Origin: CAZVWJ01 sp964631325
GTDB taxonomy: Bacteria; T1Sed10-126
Assembly (NCBI GenBank): GCA_964631325.1
Contig: CAZVWJ010000015.1
Location: 1-51,438, forward strand
DNA length: 51,438 nucleotides
Direction of reading: 5' to 3'
Notes under the pieces: model-generated
Told to the model about the DNA's origin: nothing
The model's input: the letters and a program-made list of their open reading frames with translations, nothing else
The model's database searches: none
In this document: one piece after another, positions 40,441 through 49,178 of the stretch
Layout of the letters: every line of letters begins with the position of its first letter
Numbering within the stretch: position 1 is the stretch's first letter
Made by a program: the position numbers and the translations under genes

Positions 40441-41385
40441 TCAGTTAACAAGTGATTCCGCAAAATCAACTATTTTTTGTTCAAGCTTTGTTGAGGCCGC
40501 CCGATTTATTTCCTGAACACAGGTCGGGCTGGTGACATTTATTTCGGTAATTTTATCTTCCACCAGATCCAGGCCAACCAGATAAAGCCCTCGGTCACGC
40601 AAAACTGGCTTAAGCCGTTCACAAATTTCTTTTTCTCGTTTGCTGACATAAACTTCGCCGGCCGCCCCACCCGAATGTAAATTAGCACGAAAATCTCCTT
40701 CTTTAGGATACCTGGTTAACCCCCCAACCGGTTCTCCGTTGATTACAATTATTCTCCGATCTCCCTGTTCTCGCACTGCCGGTAAAAACTCCTGGACCAT
40801 CAGTGGCCGTGAACCGTCCCGAGAAAATTTCCGGAGAAGCTCCTTTGAATTTTTAGAATTAGCTTCCAGGTGATAAACTTCTTCTCCACCGTATCCAGAA
40901 AGAGTTTTTAATACTGCTTCCCCCCCAAGAGCCTCAATAAAATCAAACGCTTTCTCCGGAGAAGCTCCGACCCAGGTCCGGGGAATTAACTCCGGGAATT
41001 CAAGAATGAACAACTTTTCATTAGAATTCCGGATCCCTTCCGGCTGATTAATTACTGGGACCGGAGCCCGCTCCAATAAATAAGTTGCATACAAATACTC
41101 CCGGTCAAAAGGAGGATCCTCACGCATCCAACAAAGTTCAAAATTATCCAGAGGCAGTTCCGCCTGACCTACCGGAGAGTAATATTCATCTCCGCCCGTC
41201 TCACTTAAAGTAACTTGTTCGGCGACGACAGTTGATTTGTTCGTCGTCAAGCAAATGTCTTGAGAGCGAGCCCACCAGATTTTCCCTCCCCGGGACTCAA
41301 TTTCCCGCATAATAACGTAAGTCGTATCATGCCCGGGGTCAATTTCCCCCAGGGGATCCATAATAAAGAGCTGTTTATTTTTCAC
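40441..41385 (-). CDS. gshB: Glutathione synthetase (GshB-type ATP-grasp ligase)
   Basis: GshB adds glycine to gamma-glutamylcysteine using ATP. Recognisable features are the start KNKQLFIMDPLGEIDPGHDT, MREDPPFDREYLYATYLLERA, NQPEGIRNSNEKLF, the ATP-grasp loop LKTLSGYGGEEVYHL, VQEFLPAV, NGEPVGGLTRYPKEGDFRAN and LYLVGLDLVEDKITEINVTS. I chose GTG at 41385, one base past the upstream NYN stop, because the resulting N-terminus aligns with the family. A longer ATG start seven codons upstream would overlap NYN. No gshA is in the window, so the first step may be supplied elsewhere. Confidence 0.93.
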   Translation of the reverse strand: MKNKQLFIMDPLGEIDPGHDTTYVIMREIESRGGKIWWARSQDICLTTNKSTVVAEQVTLSETGGDEYYSPVGQAELPLDNFELCWMREDPPFDREYLYATYLLERAPVPVINQPEGIRNSNEKLFILEFPELIPRTWVGASPEKAFDFIEALGGEAVLKTLSGYGGEEVYHLEANSKNSKELLRKFSRDGSRPLMVQEFLPAVREQGDRRIIVINGEPVGGLTRYPKEGDFRANLHSGGAAGEVYVSKREKEICERLKPVLRDRGLYLVGLDLVEDKITEINVTSPTCVQEINRAASTKLEQKIVDFAESLVN

Positions 41386-41386
41386 G

Positions 41387-41890
41387 TTAGAGCAGGTAAT
41401 CATCATCCATGGGGTAATATTCAGTAGCCGCTTCCTTTAATTCTTCAGCAGTGCTTGAGGGGAAAGAGTAAACTTCAACTTTAACCCCGTTCCCTTTTAA
41501 CATTTCTACAAGATCAACAAAATCACCATCACCGCTCACCAGGCAAACCACATCTACCTTTTCTCCAATCGCAATTGCGTCAATTGCAATTCCCATGTCC
41601 CAATCAGCTTTTGCACTTCCGTCCGGTCGGGTGCGCAACTGCTTATTTTTTACTTCGTATCCGGAGTCAGCCAGGATCTGTTCGAACCGGGACTGATCAA
41701 TCTCATCTGACTGCACCAAATATGCGATCGCCCGAATCATTTTCCGGCCCCTGATAATTTTGTCGATTAACATTTCAAAATTAACCTTACCGTGATACTG
41801 ATATCGGGCAGAATAATACATATTCTGAACATCTACAAATACCCCTACCCGCTGATGCTTATTAACCATAGGCATTGGTTCATCACTCAT
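41387..41890 (-). CDS. NYN domain (LabA/DUF88) protein
   Basis: NYN domains are PIN-like folds, often RNases, with a cluster of acidic metal ligands. Here the acids are in VGVFVDVQNMYYSARYQ (about 15-31), KADWDMGIAIDAIAIGEKVD (about 93-112) and LVSGDGDFVDLVEMLKGNG (about 116-134). The arrangement and 167-residue size fit LabA-like members. The ATG at 41890 has GAGGAG eight bases upstream and is preferred to a GTG three codons earlier. It is the promoter-proximal gene of the gshB, amidohydrolase, his, trp array. The cellular target is unknown. Confidence 0.88.
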   Translation of the reverse strand: MSDEPMPMVNKHQRVGVFVDVQNMYYSARYQYHGKVNFEMLIDKIIRGRKMIRAIAYLVQSDEIDQSRFEQILADSGYEVKNKQLRTRPDGSAKADWDMGIAIDAIAIGEKVDVVCLVSGDGDFVDLVEMLKGNGVKVEVYSFPSSTAEELKEAATEYYPMDDDYLL

Positions 41891-42902
41891 CTCTAACACT
41901 CCTCGATATGTTAACTTAACTTTTCAATTATTTATTCACTTCTATTTATTCACTTCACAAAGGGTTTAATATTTTAACAGTATTTACCGGGAAAGCATAA
42001 ACATTCCTGAACCAAATAAAAAATAAATCAAAAACGCACACCTCTCATTCGCTGTCATAACATAAATCAGTATTTGTTTAGCAACTCCCCCGTAGCAGCG
42101 ACTCCTATCCCCTGTTTAATGAAAGATTTAAGGATTACGCCAAACATTTACGGTTTACTTTAACCTTCGAAAATTGTCCGACAACAGTCTGGCATAATTT
42201 TATAAAAGTCCCGACAAAAAAATCTGCAGGAGTATTATATTACTGAAAATCGAGCAATTCCACAGCTCAATTTTCCCAGAAAAAATCTGGTCATACAAAA
42301 AAGTTAGCACAAATTTTTAAAGTATGAGCGGCTGCTTAGTCGCACAAATGACTGATTAAAACAATCTTCCAGGAGCCAATTAAAACAATAAATATATTTT
42401 CCGGGTTCAACTGAAACTTTCAGAAAGGAAAATAGTTTTAACTTTAAAACAACTACAGGTAAAAAAAGAGTTTATAGCTAACAATCTAAAACACCATATA
42501 TCCCTCCCGAGAGGGTTATAAACCCGAATAGAGAATAAAAATATTCCGAGCTGTTCACCGGGATAAAAAAATAAGCCAAAATATTGGCACCTATTAATAA
42601 TTAAAACTTAAAACAACTTCAAGCTATAATCAACTTTATGGGCTTCGTCTGTAATTGTGTGATTAAGGTATTATAAGTTAATGTTATACTTTAACTTTTT
42701 AGGGAAACCTCTTATCTAGAGCCTCTCCGAAAAGTCCCCTCTCCCCTGGCGGGAGAGGGTCAGGGTGAGGGGGAAAAAGGTCAAGGGGGAGGAGATTTTA
42801 GACCCTTTTCGGAGAGCGTGTATCTAGGGGGGATAGTTAACAATAAACTAATTTTTGTAACAAAAGGGGGATTAAAAGGAGTGAAATTATTTTGAGAAGT
42901 TT
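41891..42902. other. Large AT-rich intergenic region
   Basis: About 1 kb lies between the NYN gene and the MerR-type gene with no supportable ORF. It should hold the promoter of the his-trp array, but I saw only weak -10-like hexamers. Features seen are a GCGGCT/AGTCGC hairpin near 42329 and the MITE-like element at 42713-42827. A motif AAAAGGGGGATTAA is at 42862-42875, with a near-copy at 49457-49471. An unrecognised small RNA here is possible. Confidence 0.5.
42713..42827. mobile_element. CCGAAAAG-type MITE-like element, copy 2
   Basis: Perfect 12-base inverted repeats CTCTCCGAAAAG (42723-42734) and CTTTTCGGAGAG (42805-42816) enclose a CCCCTCTCCC/GGGAGAGGG hairpin and a G-rich tract. Direct repeats TATCTAG at 42713-42719 and 42821-42827 flank it and may be a seven-base target duplication. 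It has no coding capacity. It is related to 31376-31466. Confidence 0.65.
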
Positions 42903-43376
42903 TCAGGTTAATTCATCGACAAGTCGATTGTATCGCTCGAGATTCATATCTAACAACTTTTGAAGGGAACCCTGGTTTTCTTCCATGGAATTGAGCTGTT
43001 CTTCAATCTTTTTCAACCGAGAATCCAGGTTTTCTATTTTTTTTACTATTTCTTCCAGCACTTCAAGGTCACCGGTTTCAACCGAGGACATATTTTGGTT
43101 TTGTTCCTGCCGCTTTTCTTCTTTTTCCTGCTTAATTTCCTCGCCTGCTGCTAGTTTTTCTTTAACTTCCTGGACGGTAAAATTTTCTCGTTTGAGCAGA
43201 TACCTAATATACTCCAGGTCTTTTAAATTTTCTTCAGTAAACAGTCGCTGATTATTCTTACCTCGGGCCAAAGAGAGGTAATCTGAAAATTGCCGGTCAT
43301 AATATCTAATCGTAGATTCAGGTAGGCCAACCTTCTCACTGGCTTCGCCAATAGTAAATTTTTGTTCAGTGTTCAT
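42903..43376 (-). CDS. MerR family transcriptional regulator
   Basis: The N-terminal winged-helix domain FTIGEASEKVGLPESTIRYYDRQF and onward (about 7-75) is typical of MerR proteins. After the QRLFTEENLKDLEYIRYLLK recognition region, the rest (80-157) is a Glu/Lys/Gln-rich coiled coil (LEEIVKKIENLDSRLKKIE) with no visible effector cysteines. The inducer therefore cannot be guessed. The ATG overlaps the phosphoesterase stop by four bases, so the two form a pair with coupled translation. It ends the minus-strand gene set that begins near 49 kb, or a shorter operon. Confidence 0.88.
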   Translation of the reverse strand: MNTEQKFTIGEASEKVGLPESTIRYYDRQFSDYLSLARGKNNQRLFTEENLKDLEYIRYLLKRENFTVQEVKEKLAAGEEIKQEKEEKRQEQNQNMSSVETGDLEVLEEIVKKIENLDSRLKKIEEQLNSMEENQGSLQKLLDMNLERYNRLVDELT

Positions 43377-43864
43377 GGTGCGGGAGCAGTCTTCACCTCC
43401 GCGGAAAGGGTCTCCAGATCAAGAATAGCATGATGAGTGGTGCCGGTTAGCCAGCCCCCAACTTCACCCGGATTGATCAGGAGCTGTTCTCTCTCTTTTT
43501 CCACCCGGGGATGATGAGAGTGTCCGTGAATTAAAACTTCCTCGGATTCAACTGAATCCGGCAGATCCGCCGGTATGTGAGCCAGCAAAATATCCCGTTT
43601 ATTCAACTCCAGCTTCAAGGGAGGGGCGGCAAGTTTTACCTGGGTATCCGCGGCCTGTTCTTGCAGTGCCGCCTGGTCGCCGTCGTTATTACCAAAAACT
43701 CCTCGGACCGGGCCAGGAAATTTAGCCAACTCCGGTACGGTAAAAGGAGAAATAAAATCACCAGCGTGGAGCAGTATTTCACACCCCTCCACTATTAAAT
43801 CCTGGACAACAAAATTAATCGCCGCAAGATTATCGTGAGTATCTGCAATTACACCTGCTTTCAA
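43373..43864 (-). CDS. YfcE/MJ0936-type metallophosphoesterase
   Basis: The protein is a small (163-residue) calcineurin-like phosphodiesterase. All five metal motifs can be recognised: VIADTHDN (5-12), HAGDFISP (36-43), FGNNDGD (about 57-63), LLAHIP and IHGHSHHPRV. Members of this group hydrolyse phosphodiesters such as bis-p-nitrophenyl phosphate; the natural substrate is usually unknown. It overlaps the MerR-type gene by four bases and follows the HDOD gene by 32 bases on the same strand. Confidence 0.93.
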   Translation of the reverse strand: MKAGVIADTHDNLAAINFVVQDLIVEGCEILLHAGDFISPFTVPELAKFPGPVRGVFGNNDGDQAALQEQAADTQVKLAAPPLKLELNKRDILLAHIPADLPDSVESEEVLIHGHSHHPRVEKEREQLLINPGEVGGWLTGTTHHAILDLETLSAEVKTAPAP

Positions 43865-43896
43865 TTTTAATCCTCCTATCGGCTAATTTATAAAAC

Positions 43897-44757
43897 CTAC
43901 AGTTCACGAATATTCTCAAATTCTTCCGGTAATTCCTCCCGGAGAATATTCTGAATTGACTTCTCAGACAAACCCAGATCCTCAACCATATTTTCCTGTA
44001 AATAGCTGAGGTCATAGTCACCGGAGAAGCCAAGCTTACTGGTTTTAGCGAGCACACTTCCCAGGTGAACCATTATAACTATTTTTTCGTTGGTTTCACC
44101 GGGATAATAATAATTGCGGGCAGCCGCGCTAAATACTTCAGGAAGGTTCCAACTTTCCAGCACGGTGGCCCCGATTTCACAGTGAGTCATTCCCAGCACC
44201 TGTTTTTCTGCCTCATACATTGAAATATCATCTTTGTTCTTTCTCTGGAATATTTTGACAAATTCACGGTGCAAATGTTGGTCAATAATTGTTTTTCCCA
44301 CCGCGTGTAAATGACCTGCACTAAAAGCTTCATTACGCATTTCAACATTCAATCCAAGCCGACGGGCAATTATTTCACTGGCTACACCCACCGCCAGGGA
44401 ATAATCCCAGAATTCTTCACGGGGAAATTCCGGTATTTCCGGAGCAGTGTATTTTTTTTCAACCCCGTAACTCAAGGCGAGGCTCCGGACCGTATTAAAA
44501 CCAAGCACAGTAATTGCCCGCTGGATGTTATTAATCTGCTTTGAGAAACCATAATAACTGGAGTTAGCGTAACGGAAAATCAAAGATGACAAAGAGGGAT
44601 CTGTCCGAACTGCTCTCCCCAGTTCTTCGATTGTTGTCTCTTCTTTGTTTACAAGCTTAACTATTCTCGTGGAAATTTCCGGTAAGCTGGGGACTGACTC
44701 AACTTTTTGGGCCAGAGTTTCAGCAACTTCATCAGACTCTTCACTCATTCTTTTCAC
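43897..44757 (-). CDS. HDOD domain protein
   Basis: HDOD domains are HD-superfamily domains that have lost most catalytic residues and serve in signalling. The 286-residue protein shows the hallmark VPSLPEISTRIVKLVNKEETT (about 18-38), LGRAVRTDPSLSSLIFRYANSSYYGF, INNIQRAITVLGFNTVRSLALS and the degenerate HD segment AGHLHAVGKTIIDQH. No receiver or GGDEF partner is attached. Its start overlaps the end of the TPR lipoprotein gene by 17 bases. It is a regulatory candidate for chemotaxis, c-di-GMP or stress signalling (inference). Confidence 0.92.
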   Translation of the reverse strand: MKRMSEESDEVAETLAQKVESVPSLPEISTRIVKLVNKEETTIEELGRAVRTDPSLSSLIFRYANSSYYGFSKQINNIQRAITVLGFNTVRSLALSYGVEKKYTAPEIPEFPREEFWDYSLAVGVASEIIARRLGLNVEMRNEAFSAGHLHAVGKTIIDQHLHREFVKIFQRKNKDDISMYEAEKQVLGMTHCEIGATVLESWNLPEVFSAAARNYYYPGETNEKIVIMVHLGSVLAKTSKLGFSGDYDLSYLQENMVEDLGLSEKSIQNILREELPEEFENIREL

Positions 44758-45610
44758 CGTTTATTTCTGATGTACTTAAAAGTCTCCGAGCCTCAGTTAA
44801 ATAATTGCTTTCCTTTGTTTTTTTCAACAGTTTGAAGAGATCCCGGGCAAGCTTGGAATTATCTAACTTCAAGGCGAGCTTAATTCCCTCAAACAAACTG
44901 TAACCTCGTAAATCGCTATCCGGACATTTAGTGATTAACTCTCGGTAATATTTAAGCTGGGCCGAGTAATTTTCCCGTTTCCCATAAATTTTCGCGAGCT
45001 TATAATAAGCCCCGTCAATTAATCCACTCCGGGGAAATTCCTCAACCAATTTTTTAAACTCTTCAATTGCTTTTGATACCTGATCTTTTTTAGCGTAAAT
45101 TTCCCCGAGATTATAATGTACTTCCGCTTCCCGTTCCGAGCCGGGAAATTGTTCTAACAACCTCGTGTAAGTTTTAATCGCCTGTTCGTATTTTTTTTGA
45201 TCCAGGCAAAATTGAGCCAATTCAAACAGGACAGCCTCCTTCCCCGCACCAACTGCAAACTCAGAAATATAAAGCTGGTAATTATTAATTGCTTTGCGAG
45301 GATTGAGCAGGTGATTGGCATAAAGATGAGCCAGACGAAGCTGACTTCTTGCTTTCAGTTCCGTATCCCCTTCAAGTAATCCCGATGGTCTCCGGAAAGC
45401 CAACACGCTTTCGTATTTGGTCTTAGCCTGAGAAAAATTGTCTAATGCTTCATAGGCAAGGCCGGTCGTAAATTGAAGCTGTAAAGAATTCTGATTCCCT
45501 GGTTTTGAAAAACTAACACAGCCGGTGAGCGTGAATAAAACAAAAATTACAATTAGCGGAGAAATAATTCGCCTGCCATAAGTTTTATTGTCGGAAAATT
45601 CAGCCCTCAT
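44741..45610 (-). CDS. TPR outer-membrane lipoprotein, BamD/YbgF-like
   Basis: The 289-residue protein has a hydrophobic signal ending in a lipobox TLTGC (Cys near residue 31). It is followed by repeated TPR helices: LAYEALDNFSQAKTKYESVL, KKYEQAIKTYTRLLEQFPGS, VSKAIEEFKKLVEEFPRSG and NYSAQLKYYRELITKCPDS. The architecture resembles BamD or CpoB/YbgF TPR proteins of the outer membrane, though identity with BamD cannot be claimed. It probably scaffolds envelope complexes. It overlaps the HDOD gene by 17 bases and follows the HhH protein by 12 bases. Confidence 0.8.
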   Translation of the reverse strand: MRAEFSDNKTYGRRIISPLIVIFVLFTLTGCVSFSKPGNQNSLQLQFTTGLAYEALDNFSQAKTKYESVLAFRRPSGLLEGDTELKARSQLRLAHLYANHLLNPRKAINNYQLYISEFAVGAGKEAVLFELAQFCLDQKKYEQAIKTYTRLLEQFPGSEREAEVHYNLGEIYAKKDQVSKAIEEFKKLVEEFPRSGLIDGAYYKLAKIYGKRENYSAQLKYYRELITKCPDSDLRGYSLFEGIKLALKLDNSKLARDLFKLLKKTKESNYLTEARRLLSTSEINGEKNE

Positions 45611-45622
45611 AATTCATCCTGA

Positions 45623-46510
45623 TTACTGATACGGACCTTTTTTAAAATACTTTTTAATTTTCCGCAATTTCTGAGCACTTATCCCAGGAACCCGGTTCAA
45701 ATGCTGACGTCGGGCCAGCGGTCGAATCGCCTTCCGATACCAGGTAATATTTTCAGCCAGGCGGTCTGATAACCCGGGAACAGACTTCAACTCTTTTAAA
45801 CTGGCAGTGTTGGGATTAAATTTCCGAGTAATTTTTTTCTCGCGCGGTTTCTGTCGGCCAGTTTTTGAAATCGAGGTTTGTTTATCTTGGGCCTGTTTGG
45901 CTTTAGAAACAGTATCGGTCCGGGTATCGACAGAAGCCCGCTGTGATTGAAGGCGATCAACCTGCTCTTCCAACTTACCCACTTTCGCCCGGAGGGAGTT
46001 TAATTGTTTTCGCATCTGCTCTGAATCGGCGCGAAGTTGCTTCAATTTCTTCTCTTTTACTTCTTTTTGTTCTCTAATTTTTTCTTTTTGACTGCGCATT
46101 TCCTCACGTTCTTTTGTCAATTTTCGTAGTTCTTTCCTCAACATCTTCAGCTCTTTTTTTAATTTTTTCCGGGGGAGAGGTTTTTCCCGGGACTCTTCTC
46201 CCGCTTTTTTGGGCGCAGTAGATTGTTCGTTCGCGGATTTTTTCTCAGACTCTTCAACCGTCTGTGGCGTTTGTAGCTGTTTTTTGGCAGATGGCTTTGT
46301 TTCTTCTTTTTTCTTCTTTTTTGAAGATTGCTGATCATCCGGAGGCAATTCAAGTTTTGGCAAAGATTTTCGATTTTTACGATCATTTTTCACCAGTTGA
46401 TACGAAACATCATCGCCGGCAAAAGAAAGGGCCGGGGTAAACAAATAAATTCCCCCGAGAACAATAATAAAGGTAGTTATTAGCTGCTTCCCATTAGCAA
46501 ATTCTAACAT
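45623..46510 (-). CDS. Exported coiled-coil protein with ComEA-like HhH domain
   Basis: The 295-residue protein has an N-terminal export segment (about 9-31, ending ALSFAG). A Lys/Glu/Pro-rich linker is followed by a long charged coiled coil (about 110-205, LRKELRKLTKEREEMRSQ). The C-terminal ComEA-type helix-hairpin-helix pair (about 232-292) has FNPNTASLKELKSVPGLSDRLAENI and LNRVPGISAQKLRKI. ComEA HhH domains bind DNA during uptake; here an extended coiled coil separates the domain from the membrane. It may be a periplasmic DNA-binding or structural protein. No other competence gene is nearby. Confidence 0.78.
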   Translation of the reverse strand: MLEFANGKQLITTFIIVLGGIYLFTPALSFAGDDVSYQLVKNDRKNRKSLPKLELPPDDQQSSKKKKKEETKPSAKKQLQTPQTVEESEKKSANEQSTAPKKAGEESREKPLPRKKLKKELKMLRKELRKLTKEREEMRSQKEKIREQKEVKEKKLKQLRADSEQMRKQLNSLRAKVGKLEEQVDRLQSQRASVDTRTDTVSKAKQAQDKQTSISKTGRQKPREKKITRKFNPNTASLKELKSVPGLSDRLAENITWYRKAIRPLARRQHLNRVPGISAQKLRKIKKYFKKGPYQ

Positions 46511-46603
46511 TAGACAAACCTCCCAAAATGATTTTAAAGTTTCTTTACTAACTTTACCTGAAATTTGGCGCCTTGTAAATATTTGTTAGCTGTTCAGATT
46601 TAA

Positions 46604-47623
46604 TTAACTTATCCGGGATAATATTTGATCCACGATAACATTTTCCGATGAATCATTTATTTCATCATTATACTGATAACTTTCCGAGGATTCACTCAAT
46701 TTTTGAGTAACCGCACCGAGTTGTTCCTCCGAAATCTCGCCGGCAATCCGAGCCGGGCCCCGTTCACAAATCCAACGCGCATTATATTGCTGATGTGAAT
46801 CAGCGGCAGCTTGATACGGAAAAATTACTGCCGGTAATTCACAAGCGACAAGCTCACTTATGGTTTCCGCCCCGGCTCTGGCCCAGACACACTGTGATTG
46901 AGCAAGCGCCGACAGTAAATCCCGATCAAATTTCACCTGCCTGAAATTATCCCCCCGAGTAAAGCGATCGGCAAGATCCAACCCGAATTTACCCTTAACA
47001 TAATAAATATGCCAGTCATTTTCCAGCAATTCTCCGGCTGTATGAGCCAGGTTCCGGGAAAGCTCCCGAGAGCCCTGGGAACCACCCATCACCACCAATA
47101 AAGGAGCGTGGGTAAACCACGGATCTTCCCTGGGAATAAACTTACGAATTGGATTCCCGACAATCAAACTATTATTTTCTTTTCCTCTCTTACAGGGAGG
47201 TAAACCGTAGAAAACCTGAGTGGCAAAATTACTGAATAGTAACGTAGTTTTGCCCGGCAACCGGTTCTGCTCCTGCAAATAGATTGGCACCCCCCTAAAT
47301 ACTGCTCCAGCCAGCAGGGGAACGGCCGGATAACCGCCAAAGGAAAGCAAGGCATCAAACGAAGCGAGTGGTCTAAAAGTTTTAAAAAAACACCGGACCA
47401 TTTCAAAACAAGCCTGACTTTTCTGAGAAAAATTTGTGCCGGGCCAATGTTTGAGCTTTAATTGACGGTAACTCCCGGGGAAATCCTTGAACAACGGATG
47501 GGAGGAAGAGGCTGTGGAATAGAGTGAAATTTCAACATCCAGTTCTCTAAAACGACCGGCGGTAACCAGGGCGGGAATCAGGTGGCCGCCAGTGGGACCA
47601 CAGGCCAGAGCAATACGAGACAA
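46604..47623 (-). CDS. murG: MurG-like glycosyltransferase
   Basis: The 339-residue protein has the GT28 layout of MurG, which adds GlcNAc to lipid I in peptidoglycan synthesis. Landmarks are ALACGPTGGHLIPALV (6-21, with GPTGGH for the usual GGTGGH), LLSFGGYPAVPLL, YLQEQNRLPGKTT, VVMGGSQGSREL, VWARAGAETISELV and FPYQAAADSHQQYNA. It is not in a division-and-cell-wall cluster; its neighbours are TPR and HhH proteins. It is slightly short (MurG is about 355). It is most likely MurG itself, but a paralogue modifying another lipid-linked sugar is possible. Confidence 0.85.
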   Translation of the reverse strand: MSRIALACGPTGGHLIPALVTAGRFRELDVEISLYSTASSSHPLFKDFPGSYRQLKLKHWPGTNFSQKSQACFEMVRCFFKTFRPLASFDALLSFGGYPAVPLLAGAVFRGVPIYLQEQNRLPGKTTLLFSNFATQVFYGLPPCKRGKENNSLIVGNPIRKFIPREDPWFTHAPLLVVMGGSQGSRELSRNLAHTAGELLENDWHIYYVKGKFGLDLADRFTRGDNFRQVKFDRDLLSALAQSQCVWARAGAETISELVACELPAVIFPYQAAADSHQQYNARWICERGPARIAGEISEEQLGAVTQKLSESSESYQYNDEINDSSENVIVDQILSRIS

Positions 47624-47627
47624 TTAT

Positions 47628-49178
47628 TCACAACTCATTTTTAATAATTTTACGGGCCTGCCGGGCCCACTTACTTTCCGGTGCTGCTTTTACAGCCGAC
47701 ATCAACTTAAAAAAGGCCTCCCCTTTTTTTCCGGCCGAAATTAGCCGGCGCGCCAGAATTAAATTCCAACGAGCTTTCTCAGCACCTTTGGCTTTATCAG
47801 TAATTCTATCAGACCAGGTGGACATAAACTGATCCAACTGGTCCTCCAGCCCGGTCCGGGAAAGAATCTCTGCCTTCAGTAACAAATGATCAATAGGCAC
47901 AGTTTCGGATCTTTTCAGGGCCTCCCGCAAATATTTCAGAGCCGGTTGAGTATCCTGCTGGAGCTTCCAATAAATACGAGCAGCATTAAAAAAATCCGTT
48001 ATCTCAGGTTGACGGCTGAGTATTTTATGGATATTGTTTCGAGCAATTTCATATTCTCCCAGGTCAATAGCTTTTTCCACCTGATTTCGTAAGTTTTGAA
48101 TATTCTTTTTCAACGACTTCATAGCCGTATCATTTAAATCAATTTTATCAGGCAGATGATACAAACGGGTATCCATGAAAGCAGTGGAAATCTTCCTGGA
48201 AAGTTCAGTAATCAGGCGCTCATTTTTTTTCTGCAGTTCATTGTTTTGTTTTTGTAATTTTTTCAGACGATCTTTGTATTTTTTACTGAGTGAAATAAAT
48301 TTACGATTTTGCTCCACTTTCTGCCTTAGTTCAGAAAGCAAATCTTGATTGCGCCGGCGCAAACGCTCCAATTCTTTACGGAGAGGAGCAATTTTAGCCG
48401 GTTTGGTATCCGCGGCGGTATCAGAAACCTGTTCAGGTATCCCCGGCTTAACCGGAGTAGTTTCCCGGGCAGTCATAGTCTCCGAAACGACGGATAGCTT
48501 CAGAGGCGGTAAATCTTCTGGAACCGGGCCCGAAGAAGTATCTCGCTCCTCCTCCAGTTTTGAAGTCTGGCCGGGAGAAATTGAGAATTCCTGCTCTTCC
48601 CCCGTGGTATCAGCCGGAACAACAAGTTCAGTTTTAGAAGTGATTTCCTTTTTTTTATCGGGTTTTTCTTTCTTTCCCGCGGCGGCAATCTTTTTTATTT
48701 TTTCCTGAGCTACCTCGTGCAGTACATGGTCGGGATATTTTTGAAGAAAATTTTGCAGCAACTTCCGGGCCTTACTCTTATTGTTTTGCATAAGTGCTAC
48801 CTCGATTCCTCCAAAGAGAGCATCGGCGCGAACCTTTTTTGAAGGATGTTGACGGCGGACTTGCCTGTATCGCCTGGCTGCTTCAATTAATTTTCCTTGC
48901 TTGAAGCAACTTCGAGCAAGTCCAAACAAGGCGTCATTAAAGTAAGAACTTTCAGAAGCACTATTGACTAACCTTCGATAGTATCTCTCGGCTTCTTTAT
49001 ACCGTTTATTCCAGAAATTTTGTTCTGCCTTCTGGTAAAGTGATTTGGGGTTAGGAGGGGTTTGAGCTAAGGCCGAACCAAGAGAAATAGACAAACTTAT
49101 TAATATCAGAAAAGTCACTATTAAAAACAGACGCTGTTTTTCGATGATTACCAGGACTCCCACGTATTTTAAAAGCAA
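47628..49178 (-). CDS. Exported TPR/coiled-coil protein
   Basis: The 516-residue protein starts with a signal segment (about 17-39, ending ALAQTPP). TPRs follow at about 45-150 (AEQNFWNKRYKEAERYYRRL, KLIEAARRYRQVRRQHPS). An acidic, Ser/Thr/Pro-rich linker (160-265) leads to a coiled coil (about 265-330, ELERLRRRNQDLLSELRQKV) and more helical repeats at about 360-510 (QPALKYLREALKRSE). It has the style of a YbgF-like envelope scaffold. It is four bases upstream of the MurG-like gene start on the same strand. No enzyme motif is seen. Confidence 0.72.
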   Translation of the reverse strand: MLLKYVGVLVIIEKQRLFLIVTFLILISLSISLGSALAQTPPNPKSLYQKAEQNFWNKRYKEAERYYRRLVNSASESSYFNDALFGLARSCFKQGKLIEAARRYRQVRRQHPSKKVRADALFGGIEVALMQNNKSKARKLLQNFLQKYPDHVLHEVAQEKIKKIAAAGKKEKPDKKKEITSKTELVVPADTTGEEQEFSISPGQTSKLEEERDTSSGPVPEDLPPLKLSVVSETMTARETTPVKPGIPEQVSDTAADTKPAKIAPLRKELERLRRRNQDLLSELRQKVEQNRKFISLSKKYKDRLKKLQKQNNELQKKNERLITELSRKISTAFMDTRLYHLPDKIDLNDTAMKSLKKNIQNLRNQVEKAIDLGEYEIARNNIHKILSRQPEITDFFNAARIYWKLQQDTQPALKYLREALKRSETVPIDHLLLKAEILSRTGLEDQLDQFMSTWSDRITDKAKGAEKARWNLILARRLISAGKKGEAFFKLMSAVKAAPESKWARQARKIIKNEL

